Positions 48,780 to 60,787 of a stretch of DNA of 64,000 bases are shown in pieces (within the stretch, counting starts at the first letter, position 1; every line of letters starts with the position of its first letter). The DNA comes from Blasia pusilla (taxonomy: Eukaryota > Marchantiophyta > Marchantiopsida > Blasiales). The notes below the pieces were generated by a model. The model saw only the letters and a list, made by a program, of their open reading frames with translations. It ran no database searches and was not told the origin of the DNA. The stretch is taken from positions 27,156,001 through 27,220,000 of the forward strand of contig CM114272.1 in assembly GCA_050084515.1 (NCBI GenBank), given 5' to 3'. The translations under genes and the position numbers were made by a program.

Positions 48780-50011
48780 CTTCCAAGCTGAGGATCCATG
48801 TCAAGCCGTTCAGGTCCATCGTTTGACCCAAGACATGGCGTCGTGATGCCTCTGACACTGACGGTACATCTGTCACTCATGTGGGAAATCTCATCGCTTG
48901 CTCTCTCTCGTCGGCATTGGGCTCCACCAACCGCTCAACCTGGTCATCCCAAACCAAGCTAGGACCGGCCTCCTTGTATGCATAGGAAGCGGGAAAACTC
49001 ACAAACGTGGGCAAGGCTGCCTGCGGCCGGCCTACCATGTTGACCACAGTCAACGGTGGTCGATCATCGTGCCTCGCTGCCTATGATTGACGACCTGGAT
49101 CCATAATGGAATCCACTAACAAATGGGAGGGGCGCTCCACTCTCGCATACCCCCTCCGTAGTACCGCATGGGGCACCAAGTTGGTCCACCATAGACGCGG
49201 GCGATGGGCTCTAGAACCTACACTCACCGCATCCAAGAACACTGTTGGGCCGACCTAAGCACGCACCTGATGAGAACTCGTCACCACCCGTGACTTGGAG
49301 TCTCCTAAGATCGGCACATTCTCCAGAATGTAGGCTGGGGAACGAGACTGGTGCTCTTGCAACTACCATAAGATACTCAACATATCCCAAAACAACATGG
49401 ATTGAGTGTGAGCCAACCCGTTGCCTCGTCCCGCACTTGATTGGCCCTGACATGTCCAACCATAAGTGACCAAATCAATGGTCCCTACCCGCTCTAAGTC
49501 CTGCGCCCCGAGCAAAAAAAAATCCCTTGGTAGGTAAATGGTAAATGGTAAATAGATCAAGCCCGATAAATGGTAAATGGTAAATCCCTGGTCCCTACCC
49601 GCTCTAAGTCATGCGCCCCGAGCAAAAAAACATCCCTTGGTAGGTAAATGGTAAATGGTAAATGATAAATAGGGAACTCTGGTACCTCTGTACCGAGGAC
49701 ACAGATAATAAGTGAGAACATGTCGTAGTGAGACCCACATGTCGTAGTGAGACCCGCCTCGCAACATCATCACTCTCCACATACAAGTACTCTTTCACTT
49801 GCACTCCTGCCTACAAAACAGCAACTAACCCGGTGCTAATCCCTCCAAAGAGATCTAACACTCGAATACCCTCCTCTAGGATATGCCACTTAATGGGTGT
49901 GGTATCCAAGGGTGTCATCGTAGCACTCTCTGCTACCTCGGGTTCCTCAGACCCATCACGTTTCGGTGCAAACGCCTCGCTCCACGAGGTCTCCACATGC
50001 TCATCTGCCAA
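48780..50011 (-). pseudogene. G3 cytosine-C5 DNA methyltransferase domain
   Basis: A C5-methyltransferase transfers methyl from S-adenosylmethionine to cytosine in DNA. Motifs appear in canonical, non-permuted order on the - strand: I VLDLFGGISTGLVAVL (~49855-49811); after a TAG in place of CAG, II-like KEYLYVESDDVARRV (~49750-49800); IV DLVTYGWTCQGQSSAGRGNG (~49425-49470, Cys kept, usual Pro is Thr); VI ILENVPILGDSKSRVV (~49300-49330); VIII VSVGSRAHRPRLWWTNLVP (~49170-49225); then a target-recognition-like stretch and IX/X LVEPNADERERAM and VLGQTMDLNGLTW (~48810-48930). It lies between protease and RT. It resembles DNMT3-type enzymes more than permuted plant DRM enzymes. A duplicated LINE tail (49480-49675) interrupts it. 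Confidence 0.87.
49480..49675. repeat. LINE tail insertion flanked by a ~55-bp direct repeat
   Basis: GGTCCCTACCCGCTCTAAGT ... TCCCTTGGTAGG occurs at ~49480-49534 and ~49590-49644 (two differences). Between and after are TAAATGGTAAATGGTAAAT tracts, the first followed by AGATCAAGCCCG, the LINE family 1 end. Confidence 0.8.
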
Positions 50012-50062
50012 TCATCGAAGCTCCTCAATCGAGCCCCACAACGGCACCTCTCCTCCACGGAA

Positions 50063-50760
50063 TCATACGGCTACCATAACACTCCTCTCCATAGAAATGG
50101 CAGGAATGGGAGTATCCTCTGCATGGACATGTCCCTCAATCAAATCACTAGGCCAAGTGATGGCACTACTAAATGCTGCTAAGGTCACCACCTCTCCTGG
50201 CCGTCGCTCGATCATTGTACATGTGAATCGAACATGTAGTGAGCTAAGGCACCCATCATCTGACTGCCATCTTGGTATGTAAGACGCTGACTCCTCCCAA
50301 TAATCCAAGGAAAACCCCATCGGGTATAACACTCCTCCACCAACCAAGACATCGTAAGACTCTGTATCAGTCACTATTGCCTTGGCTCGCACCATGGACT
50401 CATCTGTAGGATGTCCCGGGAAAATCCTCACCACGACCTCCTGTCAGGTGATATACTGTGTGGTACTCGCTCCACCCAAGGATGTTTGTAACCAGAATGG
50501 ATACAAACATTGCTCCACATTGCCTCTACTCAAGCCCGATCCTCTGAATGACGCTTTCCCCAACATCAGGGGTTGCGCTCCTGAATCCAACAAGATGCGT
50601 TGCGGACTAAAAGCTCTACCTCCGGGACTCACCAACTGGAAGACTTCTCCTCGGTTATCCAACAACACAACACAAGGAGAAGCCATTGCACGCTCTATCG
50701 CGGGTCTAGCGGGCATCTCCACCATCCTAGCAACCGCAACCTGCTATGAATCTGACATGG
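50063..50760 (-). pseudogene. G3 aspartic protease region
   Basis: VVLLDNRGEVFQLVSPGGRA then FSPQRILLDSGAQPLMLGKA (50620-50560) contains the retropepsin D-S-G site, intact here. Next IVTDTESYDVLVGGGVLYPM, FSLDYWEESASYIPRWQSDD and TWPSDLIEGHVHAEDTPIP link to the methyltransferase. One frame change lies near 50440. It is expected to cleave the polyprotein. Confidence 0.82.
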
Positions 50761-52677
50761 ACAACCCGAACATCCGCTCCATGGGCAGGTCCATCACCTC
50801 CTCTGCAGTCACCTCTGAACGTGATGCAAGAACTCCAACTCCGCGCTTACATAGTGAAGCGGCCAGCCAAAAAGCCTCAGCGGGCGTAGATCCCAACGTC
50901 ATAACATCGGAAGCAGAAAATAAAGAAGTGCGGTACACAACGGTGGCCGCCCCCAACAACGTGCTCGACACATGCCCCTCTTGAGCATCAACAATAGGAG
51001 TCATCGCACTTGCTTCTCCCATCGCCCTCCATGCCTTCATACCAACAACATCACCAATTCTCCAGGAACTTTGATGAGGACCCATCGATGGGGTCCTCAT
51101 CGCTTCGGACAACGTGAAAGACTGAGGAAGCCTAGTCTGTTTTCTAGCTTCCCCTCGCTGTGGATCCAACTCTGCGGCTGCTCCACGGGTCACAACTTTG
51201 GCGGCCTCCATCTGGGCAACCCCGCACATCCAACCAGGATCCTTCATATCTCTGGCTGCTCCATTTGATGTTGATGCCATGGATCCGGCATCGGGTAACC
51301 TCAATGCCATAGCGGCAATCTGCTCTTGTAGCTGCTGTATCTAAGCTGCCATCCTAGCCTCATGTCCGACGTCTCCCTCGGCGCGTCTAGGTGGTGTTAC
51401 TCTACCTCCTCCACGGGCACCTCCACCATCATGTCGGGCAACTCCAACTCCTCATCCCCCAACAGGACCACGTGGTGCACGATCTCTAGGCCCACCCTGA
51501 CCGGCTACTCGCTCTGGTGCCCTCTCTAGCCCTCGGTCCGGACGTAACTCAGGATGTAAACTGAAACACCTGGCGCATATATGACCATACCTCTAACAAT
51601 AGTCACAACGATAACCTCCTGGTGCAGCACCATCTCCTCCTCCATGCTGAGGCACACGTCTGTGTCCCTCACGAGTGCAATTGCGCTGATGATGGGCTCC
51701 ACCACATGACCAACAAGTAATAGTAGGCGGCTGCTGCTGAGCCGCATATGAAGGCGCAGGTCTCTCTGGCACGGCCTCCCGGTATCCTCCCTGAGCTCGT
51801 GGTGCCACACTCGACCTATATGGAATCCACGTTGCTGCATAGGTGGTGCAGGCAATCATGATTGCTCTCGCCTAGAACCCATGGTGGCTACGCTCTCCTC
51901 CGCCATGTTGCGCTCAATGTTCTCAGCGGTCCTAAAAAATCTCTCAACGTAGGGAAGGTGTTCATAAGAAGCACCACCGCCCGCACCCGTGTCCGGAGGG
52001 TCCGGTCCAGCATCGCGTACTTTGACTGGAGAGCCTGAGCCTCCGTCATCCCCTGAGTGACGTTGATCAACCAACGCAAGCGAGTGTAAGCCTCACGTAA
52101 ACTCTCACCCGGGCGCCTCTGGAAGTCGTGGATGCTCCGTAACTTCTCCGTCCGTACCCTTTGGTAGCAGGCCCTCAACTCAGCGAAGAACTCAACCGCG
52201 GGGTTGAACCTCGGACGAATCCGACTAGATGGTGCAACTACTCTAGTGCGAGTGACCCCTCCTAAAATATCACTTGTGGAAGAGGAAGTAGCCTCTACTG
52301 ACTCCTCCTCCTCATCTGGGAACGGCTTCGTCCATGACACATAGTGTGGGTCATGGTAGACTCGCCATGCCTCAATCTCCTGGGCATATATGTGGGAGAA
52401 CTCATGGTAATCGTCCATGGGCGGCCCCTCTAAATGCTAGAGCATACCATTCCATGCTGAAAACGGGTTGAACTCTCCTAGCCCGTTGCGAGTTGCACCA
52501 ACTCCTAAACTCTGCTCTGAAATCCTGAAACTCAATTGTGCCTACTACACCTGAAAACCTACGTGGTCCTCTACCTCGATCGTCCATCTCGTACGCCCAA
52601 CTGGTAGGACCACTCACAATGTGTTGCGATGTGCTCACAAACTCCTCTACACTCTTCCCCTCGTCTGACGATGACAC
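50761..52677 (-). pseudogene. G3 gag with zinc knuckles
   Basis: Starts about SSSDEGKSVEEFVSTSQH (52677). Contains YEMDDRGRGPRRFSGVVGTI, AWRVYHDPHYVSWTKPF, the capsid-like FQRRPGESLREAYTRLRWLI, ERNMAEESVATMG (~51900), zinc knuckle CWSCGGAHHQRNC (~51715), CDYC (~51600), and a long linker (51310-50744) before the protease. Several frames are used because of small indels. Nucleocapsid/capsid role by family. Confidence 0.85.
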
Positions 52678-53108
52678 AGAAGGAGGTCAAGGTGGTCCCT
52701 CATGAGGAGACCCTCGGAACCTCGCGGCTCCGCGTAAAACTTCTAGCGCTACTCTCGGGTTCATCACCTAAAAAATTTGGCAGCGCTTCCGCGCTGATTT
52801 CTCCCAACAAAAATCGAAAACCTATAAAAATACAAATCAGCAAGCTACATGGTGATCCCAAGAGCACCGGCATGGGGCAACGCGTCCCCATAATCAATCC
52901 CTATGAGAAATTGGGCAACGCTTCCGCGTGCCACTCTTTCACACGAAAAATCGGCAAATGTTAAGAACAATCAAAGCAGCCCTTGCTCCGGTGAGCACTC
53001 CCATAAGCTGCTGAATGGGGAACACAGTCCCCAACCTGCAAAAACAGCGAGTGACGAGTGACCTCCCCCATGAAGCTCTCTCACTCTCTCATTCTCTCAT
53101 TCTCTTTG

Positions 53109-53621
53109 TAAAGTAAGATCCAATCTCTCTCTACACCATCTCACACCATAGCTCTCAAAAGTGTCCACTCTCTCTCATGTCAAACCAAACCCACTCTCCT
53201 AATGAGAGGCTTGGGTTATACTCACAATGCAAGGGACCATAACTCCGCCGCCTTATGCCAAGAGGTTCAACAAAGAGAGAATGAGCTCTCAAGCTCTCTC
53301 TCTTGGAGATATACCCCCTTCCCTCTCCCAAGCCCTCTCAACGGTAACCTATGCTCGCAGTTCACCTCCTTGGTTTTTGACCTGTTGTAGCGAGTCAAGG
53401 GCCACTTTCCAAAGTGGAAAGTCAACTATCTCCAACATGGAAACTTACCCAAAATGGTAAGTTTCTCTATATGGCTCCAAATAAGCCGAAACGAAGGAGA
53501 AACCTGCTCTCTCAGGTTTCTCGAGGCCTTAACAGGTCATCCTCGACCTCTTGGGCCTATCCTCTATTAATCATGCATGGGGTCTGCTAGATCCCACCGA
53601 TCTCTCCTAATAGTCGTGATA
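53109..53621 (-). repeat. G3 5' terminal block B
   Basis: On the - strand starts TATCACGACTATTAGGAGAG at 53621 and ends ...CTTACTTTA at 53109, then the leader CAAAGAGAATGAG. It matches B of the 3' end (44801-45315) along its length. Block A is absent on both sides. Confidence 0.85.
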
Positions 53622-54590
53622 TCCTCCTCGATCCTTTCTCCGTCATATAACCTACATATTCATTCTTTTCTATCAATGTTGAGTCAACGTCCTTCCTCCA
53701 TTCCTAGTCTATGAGACCCAATTCTATGTGGTCCGATAATATGACGTAAGAACGTGGAGATCCCAGCAAGTAGGTATCCTTGTTCACAATATACAAGCAT
53801 AGGATTAACATGAAGTTGATAAAACTCCTTTTTTATGCTCGGGCTGCTCCAAATCATGTTGAGAAATTGCTTCTATAGATGCTCGCGGAGTGCCATCAGT
53901 TTCAAGTCTCAATCTTGTTCCACCACATTCCACTTTGAAGACTAATTCACCAGATCCGCAATCCGACCTATGGAATATGTGGCTCGCAAAGCTTGATGAG
54001 GGAGGCGAGAAACATCAAGTAGAGGAGATAGGCATGAACAGTGGTGCAAAATAACAAATTTCCAGATAACAATAAGATCCCCCGACCAAACCAATACGTA
54101 GCCAATGATATTGGCTACGTCTTGATTTCTTGATCTTCTAGATATATAAGAGGTAGAAATTGAGATCGTATGAAAGTAGAAATACGGCCATAACCCCTTC
54201 CTTCCCGTTGCCTTTTTTTATTCCATGTGGATCCCACCAAAGTAAACCCTTGCATCTCTATAACAGTATTGCTCTCATGTTCCCAAGTCTCCACAATATT
54301 GATGATATCCGCTATATCCCAAACTGATAAATCACTCATATTCTTTGTTGTTGGAAGGCGGCATATATTCCATATCAACACTCTCAGCTCCTTGGATTGC
54401 TAGGTTGGTAAATCTCTCTTTCTTTAGGTAATAATTGCTCGACCACCGTGTAGAAAAGCAATAAACTTGCGTCTTGAGCCTTTTTGCCCTTTGCAAGCTC
54501 CTTTCTCCTTAGTTCAACTTGTAAAGGTGTAAGATCATGATCCAACAATATCCTTTGTCCTTTGAGAATGGCCTTGTTAGCCATGGCAAT
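53622..54590 (-). mobile_element. LINE family 1 copy E, 5' part (split by G3), internally deleted
   Basis: 54584-54384 and 54381-54115 encode the N-terminal/endonuclease side (ILKGQRILLDHDLTPLQVEL; IINIVETWEHESNTVIEMQG; NKKRQREGRGYGRISTFIR). After a gap, ~54010-53622 is the C-terminal region (complement of GAGGCGAGAAACATCAAG). It ends at the G3 border, with continuation at 44685. Confidence 0.83.
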
Positions 54591-56095
54591 ATCACGTTAG
54601 GTTTGATCCACAAACTCCCACAAGTCCCCTACCTTTGATATTAGGATGAGAGGAGGATAAATTTGGACAAGAGTTTCTCATAAGGTTGCCACGAGTTATT
54701 GGAGTCCCTCGCGATTCGAAATATGGTGTACTAGTAAATTTTTTAGATGATTTGGATGATAATGTGAAGTTAGTGGATGCACAGAGAATTTTTAGAGTTT
54801 ATATTTTCAAAAATATGATAGAAATAGTAATGATAGGATTTTTTTATAATACATATAACTAGGTTAGAGAATTTGTTCAATATATTATTCTTTATTAATT
54901 TTGGGAAAAAATAATTTATTCCTTTGCCAATCCCCATCTTTCAATTAATAAAAGAAATCATTTATTTTGATCAATTTCCTTCCCAAAAGAGATATTGAAC
55001 TTTTCTTCCAATCAATCTTGAATATTAAAAAGAATGTAGAAATAAGATGTGTTTCATTATTTTCAAACATAATTCTTTTTGTAATAGTCCCCCATTATCC
55101 TTTTCATTCTTTGCCAAAATCTGAGTTATTTTCCCCTTGAAACTTAACTTTAAATTAATTTTGTAGTAATTTTGTTGGTCTGAACCTTTAAAAAATATAG
55201 AAAATTTTCATATGCTAAGAGATCATAAAAACGAGGGAGACTCTAGACGATTTCATTGGGAATTTCTTTTTGTTAATTAATACTTAATTTAATGTCAAAA
55301 TAAAAATGAATGAATCTGATCATTAAAATGTTCCCCTTTCTTGTTTCCTGCTTAGTATAGGATAACATTTTTTTTTAAAGTCTTCATCGACTAGCTTCAT
55401 GGAAGAAAATTTATAGGTGGCACTTCTTCATTGGTCCTCGAGATGAGCTAACGCCCTTCATAGTATGATTTCATATCATGAACTAATTAAGATAGTTTCA
55501 TCCCTCCTCCCTAAATACCAATTACCTCACGATTTGAAACATGGTATATTTCATGTCATAGACTAATTGAGATCAAGAAGATCATTTCATCCCTCCTCCT
55601 AAAATACCAATTATTAAGTTTGATATTTAAATTTTTTAATTTATTTACTCAAGTTGGTGAAAAATATGCCAAAAAGCTAGTGTATTTGTATATGAAATTA
55701 ACAAGCAAACAAGATCTTAATATTTCCATTGTGTTTTCAATTCCGCTCTAAAAAATTAGTAGATTACTGACATAGAAATAATTAAAACAAATTAAAGATC
55801 CAAGGGATATGAGAAATATAGTTTATTTTTACTTAATCAGCATCTTCAAATTCATATTAAATGTCCTTTTTTTTTTAATCTAAGAGGTATAGTTGTTTAA
55901 AGTGCAAAGTAAGCATTGAAGTAGCATTGAAATTAAATAAATGGGAAATATTATCGATTCGATACTTGAATTTGTCATCATTGTCTTCAATTTTCATTCG
56001 ATATTTTTAAATTTTACAATTTATTTATTTAAATGACATTTCAATATTTTCAATACGGATTTTGTGTCTATTTAATTGACCATGAGTTTTGTGAT
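54591..56095. other. AT-rich stretch, no gene seen
   Basis: Strongly AT-rich, no open frame of note and no family resemblance. It lies between the LINE and the resumed G1 pol, so it is probably part of an insertion or filler in G1. Confidence 0.45.
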
Positions 56096-56100
56096 GTAAA

Positions 56101-58260
56101 GATGTGAGTCAAGTTTGTGCGTTCATGAGATTGATAAACTTCTATCGACAATACGTCAAGGATTTCAGTTTGATTGCAAACCCACTAACCTTGTCGAACA
56201 AGGGGGATCACAAGTGACATTGGGGGGATGAGCATGAGAGAGTATTTCAGCTGCTCAAGGAGAGGTTCACGTCCGCGACCACATTAAGGAGACCAATCAG
56301 CGGACGTCCTTTCCAGTTGCATACAGATTGGAGCATGTTGGGGCTTGGAGGCGTGCTCACCCAACATGACGATGAGGGTAGAGAGTTTTTGGTGACTTAT
56401 GCAAGTCGCTTGAACAACGTTGAAGAGGCAAAGTATAGCTCGTATGAGGGTGAGTGCTTGGATGCAGTGTGGGTTATCGCGCATTTGAGGTGTTACTTAT
56501 TAGGCAATCCCTTTACCATCATTATTGATCATTAGCCAATTAAGTGGTTGATAGAGTCTATCAAGCTTACACGGAAGCTTGCGAGGTGGGCTCTATTATT
56601 GCAGGAGTATGATCTCCAAGTAGTACATAGACTTGGGATGCTCAACCAAGATGCAGATGGTTTGAGCCGTAACCCTTGCTAGAGTCTGCGAGATTCAACT
56701 AGAGCTCGGTGGTATGGAGAGAGTGATGAGGAGTTGGTGTCAAGATGACATGCGCCAGCCTATTTTGGGCTGGTTGGCTATGGAGATCCTGAGTGTTGAA
56801 ACTTTGATGGCGAGGTCTGACGGAGAGTCCTAAGATTGAGAGGCCGGTGAGGAGACAATAAGTGGTCGAGATATTCACAAGGATGGAGTAGTCTTGGCGT
56901 ACCTGAGTACTAGCAACGTCGCAAGCATAGTTGGTGTTAGACAATGGGATCGAATCCTACAATAATGACGATCTCGGTGGGAGGAGACACATCTGTTGCC
57001 AGTTTGGGAGGATCATAGAGTACGTGTAATGCCTCATCCTTCATAGAGAGCACGCTTGGTGCGGCATGCCCACGAGAAGTTGAGTCATTTTGGAATGTAG
57101 CAGAAGTACAACTTGCTCCAGATACACTATTCGTGGCGAGACATGCAAACTGACGTTCAATAGTTTGTTGCCAAGTACATGGTGTGTGATCGAGTCTATA
57201 TATTTTTCAATGCTCAACTCCATAGTTGCATCCACTTCCGATCATGGGTTTGGATTATAGATGGAGTTTGGATTTTGCAGGACTTTTACATTTGACAAAG
57301 CGCTATAGTCATTATGTGTTGGTGATGGTCGAATACTTCTAGAAGTGGATAGAGTTTGTTGCATGTCTTGACAAAGCCAGTGAGGGAGTAGCATATGCCT
57401 TCCTAGATTGAGTGTTTAGCCATTACGACGCATCAGTTGAGATGTTGAAATAATAGGGTAGAGAGTTTCACGTGGAGTTTCAAGCCTTGTACGATTAAGC
57501 GTTGATCGATCACCGCACCACTTTGTGAGATCATCTTGAGATGGATGAACTTGGAGGGAGGGTTATGCAAACGTTGAAGAAAGGTTTACGTAAGTATGGC
57601 TTGTAGGGAGGTCACATAGGAGATTGAGACCTCTAGTTGCCGTGGTTCGCGATGGGATACATATTTAGCATGCAGGCATCCTTAGCGTCAGTCGCTCCAT
57701 ATTTGTTGCTTTATGGTTAAGAGCTTGATTTACCTACGGTGATCCGTCGAGATGTTGGTGAGGTGTTGGACCTTGATAACCCTAATGTTTGGATGCGAGC
57801 ATGTTCTGAAAGGGCTAAGTTATTTTGAAGAGTAATACCTATGGCGTTTGAGAACTTGGCGACTGCGCAACATTGGGATACATTGAGGTATACGACTATT
57901 TCGAGGAGGTGGTTATCGACCTAATATCTAGAGGTTTCATCAAGGAGACTATATCTACTTGTAGCATACAATACCCACGACGTTGGATATGACTTTAGGG
58001 CGCACCATCTTGAGCATGGGTGAGATTTTGTCATCTGGTGTTCTCTAATTGGAGGGACACGATGGTATGGTTTGGAAAGACCATATGCGCCAAGTCATCT
58101 TCCTTACATTGATTGTATAGTTGATCCAAGCTTAACAATAGTTCATGCACGCTTGCGATGTATGTTGTGTAGTTCCTCCCGTGGTGCGGCCACCTCTCAA
58201 TATGGTTCATCGGGAACGATGGATATGCCCCAGATGTACAGAGAGTAAGAAGTTATAGAT
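56101..58260 (+). pseudogene. G1 pol, right half: RT end, RNase H, integrase, PHD remnant
   Basis: VCAFMRLINFYRQYVKDFSL (RT end, 56115), RNase H HTDWSMLGLGGVLTQHDDEG and KYSSYEGECLDAVWVIAHLR (56317-56535), RKLARWALLLQEYDLQVVHR (~56590), YRWSLDFAG (~57260), ASEGVAYAFLD (~57385), KDHM and LRCMLCSSSRGAAT (~58150). The middle zinc ligands of the PHD finger are deleted between two GCCAC repeats, but WICPRC remains (58218-58235). Many stops. Confidence 0.8.
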
Positions 58261-58425
58261 TCCTACTAAGGTGTGTGATATGGATGAGAAGAAGACGACT
58301 AACGATGGGGGCCATACGAGCATCCGTCTCTTTTTCTCTTAACATCCGAGAGATGTATATCATGGTAGGTAGGGATAGATGGCTATATGGAGTTAGAGGG
58401 ATCTAACCACCAACTATATGGGCGA

Positions 58426-59197
<772 letters not shown>

Positions 59198-59850
59198 AGA
59201 TGAGAGTGATGAAAAGTTTCCTATTCTTATTGGAGGATGAGTATTTTCTGTTAATTTTTTAAGTTGTTCATTCACAACATCCCAAAAAGCACATTGGCTT
59301 GGATTCAATAATGCATCTCCATGTATGCTTCTTGATGTGACTCTTATGTATTATGTATAATCTCATATTCCTCAAGATGCAAAGTTGAAATGTTTTCTTC
59401 ATGGAAGATGGGTCGGGGCATGTTAGGAAAGTCTGACAATGTCTTTCCTTGATCCTCCAAGTGGTAGTGAACATCCCACAATGCATGATTTTTTATGTCA
59501 GCATCCAAAGGAAGATCTGGTATTCATGTTCTCTATGCATAAAAAGATGCAAATAGTTACCACGTAAGTCGGAAAAAATGGAAATATCATGAACAAATAA
59601 ATTTTACTTTGGCAAGAAGGAATATGTCAAGATTTCCCCTGATGTTTGGCATGTAAGAGATCCTCATTAAGATGAATTTGAAATTCATTCCACTATACAG
59701 CTAGCCTATGTGGCGTATTATATGCCAAAATCAAGCTAAAGAGTTTACAAAGCGATCAACGCCCACGAATTTGCAAAGCTTCTTGCAAGTAGAGTGTAAC
59801 CTCCCTATCATCCTCTAAGAGTCCTTATTGGATATACTGGAAGAAAAGCA
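59198..59850 (-). pseudogene. Helitron 2, right half (exons upstream of Walker A)
   Basis: On the - strand: NEDLLHAKHQGKS (~59650), NHALWDVHYHLEDQGKTLSD then FPNMPRPIFHEENI (~59390-59500), and NPSQCAFWDVVNEQLKKLTE (59245-59308). These align in order with Helitron 1 at 19640-19030, the exons just before Walker A. They stop at the A' end of G1, so the two Helitron 2 parts were one gene before G1 inserted. Confidence 0.8.
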
Positions 59851-60787
59851 CGGCTTTTATGACTACAACTAAAATGACTGATGTTTTTCATGACTTGAAC
59901 GTATGACTAGAATGTCCCTTAGTCATATCTTTCCATCAAAAACTAACATATTAGTCATCTACAAATATGACTTAGTCATTGTAAAATTTGGGGATATGAC
60001 TTTGTCATCTCCCAAAATGACTTGCTAAGTATTGAGTCATTTTAAAGCTCTAACATGTCATATTTCATCTTGTAATAATTTGACTAAGTCATTGAATAAC
60101 TTTAGACTTCTTCTTAGTTATATCGTGAAATGACTCACTGAATATTCAATCATTTTGAATCAAATGAGGTATATTTATAAATTAATCATAAAATGCTACA
60201 TATTTTATATTATTTCTATTAAGAAAAATATCCCTCAGTTTCAATATACTAATGATTGCAACTTTACTTATATTTTGAACCAAATGAAAAGAATACTCCC
60301 ACCACTTAAACAAATTGATGGAATTAAACATCATGAACTGAACAAAAAAGATCGCTTGTAGATGGATTGGGAGAAACACTTACCTTATGAAGAGAGATGG
60401 ATCTTAGCTATAGGAGGCAAGAGTAGTGTCACTCACAAGAAGGCTTTCATAATGAAGAAGACGGATACCTAAGAAAGAATTAGTGTGGGGCAACTCACGA
60501 GGGCGGGATCGAGCTTGTCCGTAGAGCCGAAGGCAAAGAGAGCAAATGTGGGACAGCTAGATTGCGTGAGTGAGCCCGAGGCAGAGTGAGAGCTAACATG
60601 GGAGAGCTTGATCAAGTGAGCCTGAAAACGTAAGTGATAAATAGATCAAGCCCGTTTATGAGAGAGACTTAACGCAAAAGAGCGTAAGTTATCTTGAGAC
60701 GGAGAGAGAACTAGTGCCTAAGGTAGAGAAAGAGTGTTGAGGCAGAGGTGGATAGAGAGTGTTGAGACGAAGACAGGGTTGTGAATG
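59851..60787. other. AT-rich, motif-dense stretch without a gene
   Basis: 59870-60170 is dense in ATGACT/AGTCAT (e.g. ATATGACTTAGTCATTG), like 270-420. A short LINE tail (GATAAATAGATCAAGCCCG) lies at 60635-60654. An open frame at 60155-60361 has no recognised domain. Confidence 0.45.
60635..60654 (-). mobile_element. Orphan LINE family 1 tail
   Basis: GATAAATAGATCAAGCCCG is the complement of the LINE terminus. Confidence 0.5.

Larger units (their letters stand above)
44686..53621 (-). mobile_element. Ty3/gypsy element G3 with DNA methyltransferase and PHD finger, most complete copy
   Basis: An 8.9-kb - strand element. Order: 5' block B (53621-53109), leader, gag (52677-51500), linker, protease (50760-50063), cytosine-C5 methyltransferase (~49870-48780), RT (48510-47700), RNase H (47640-47380), zinc-binding HHCC and DDE integrase (46860-46160), PHD finger (45783-45635), purine tract (45460-45445), 3' A-B-A' (45444-44686). 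It interrupts a LINE whose halves rejoin precisely. Damage: scattered TAG/TGA stops from CAG/CGA, RT YIDD to YING, and a duplicated LINE tail in the methyltransferase. Confidence 0.88.

Noticed and set aside
50382-50984. 200-codon + strand frame
   Set aside because: It is antisense to the G3 protease and gag linker, which match family motifs on the - strand.
44686-53621. DIRS/Ngaro-type tyrosine-recombinase element
   Set aside because: The repeat layout fits, but pol contains DDE integrase motifs and an HHCC zinc region. No tyrosine recombinase motif was found.
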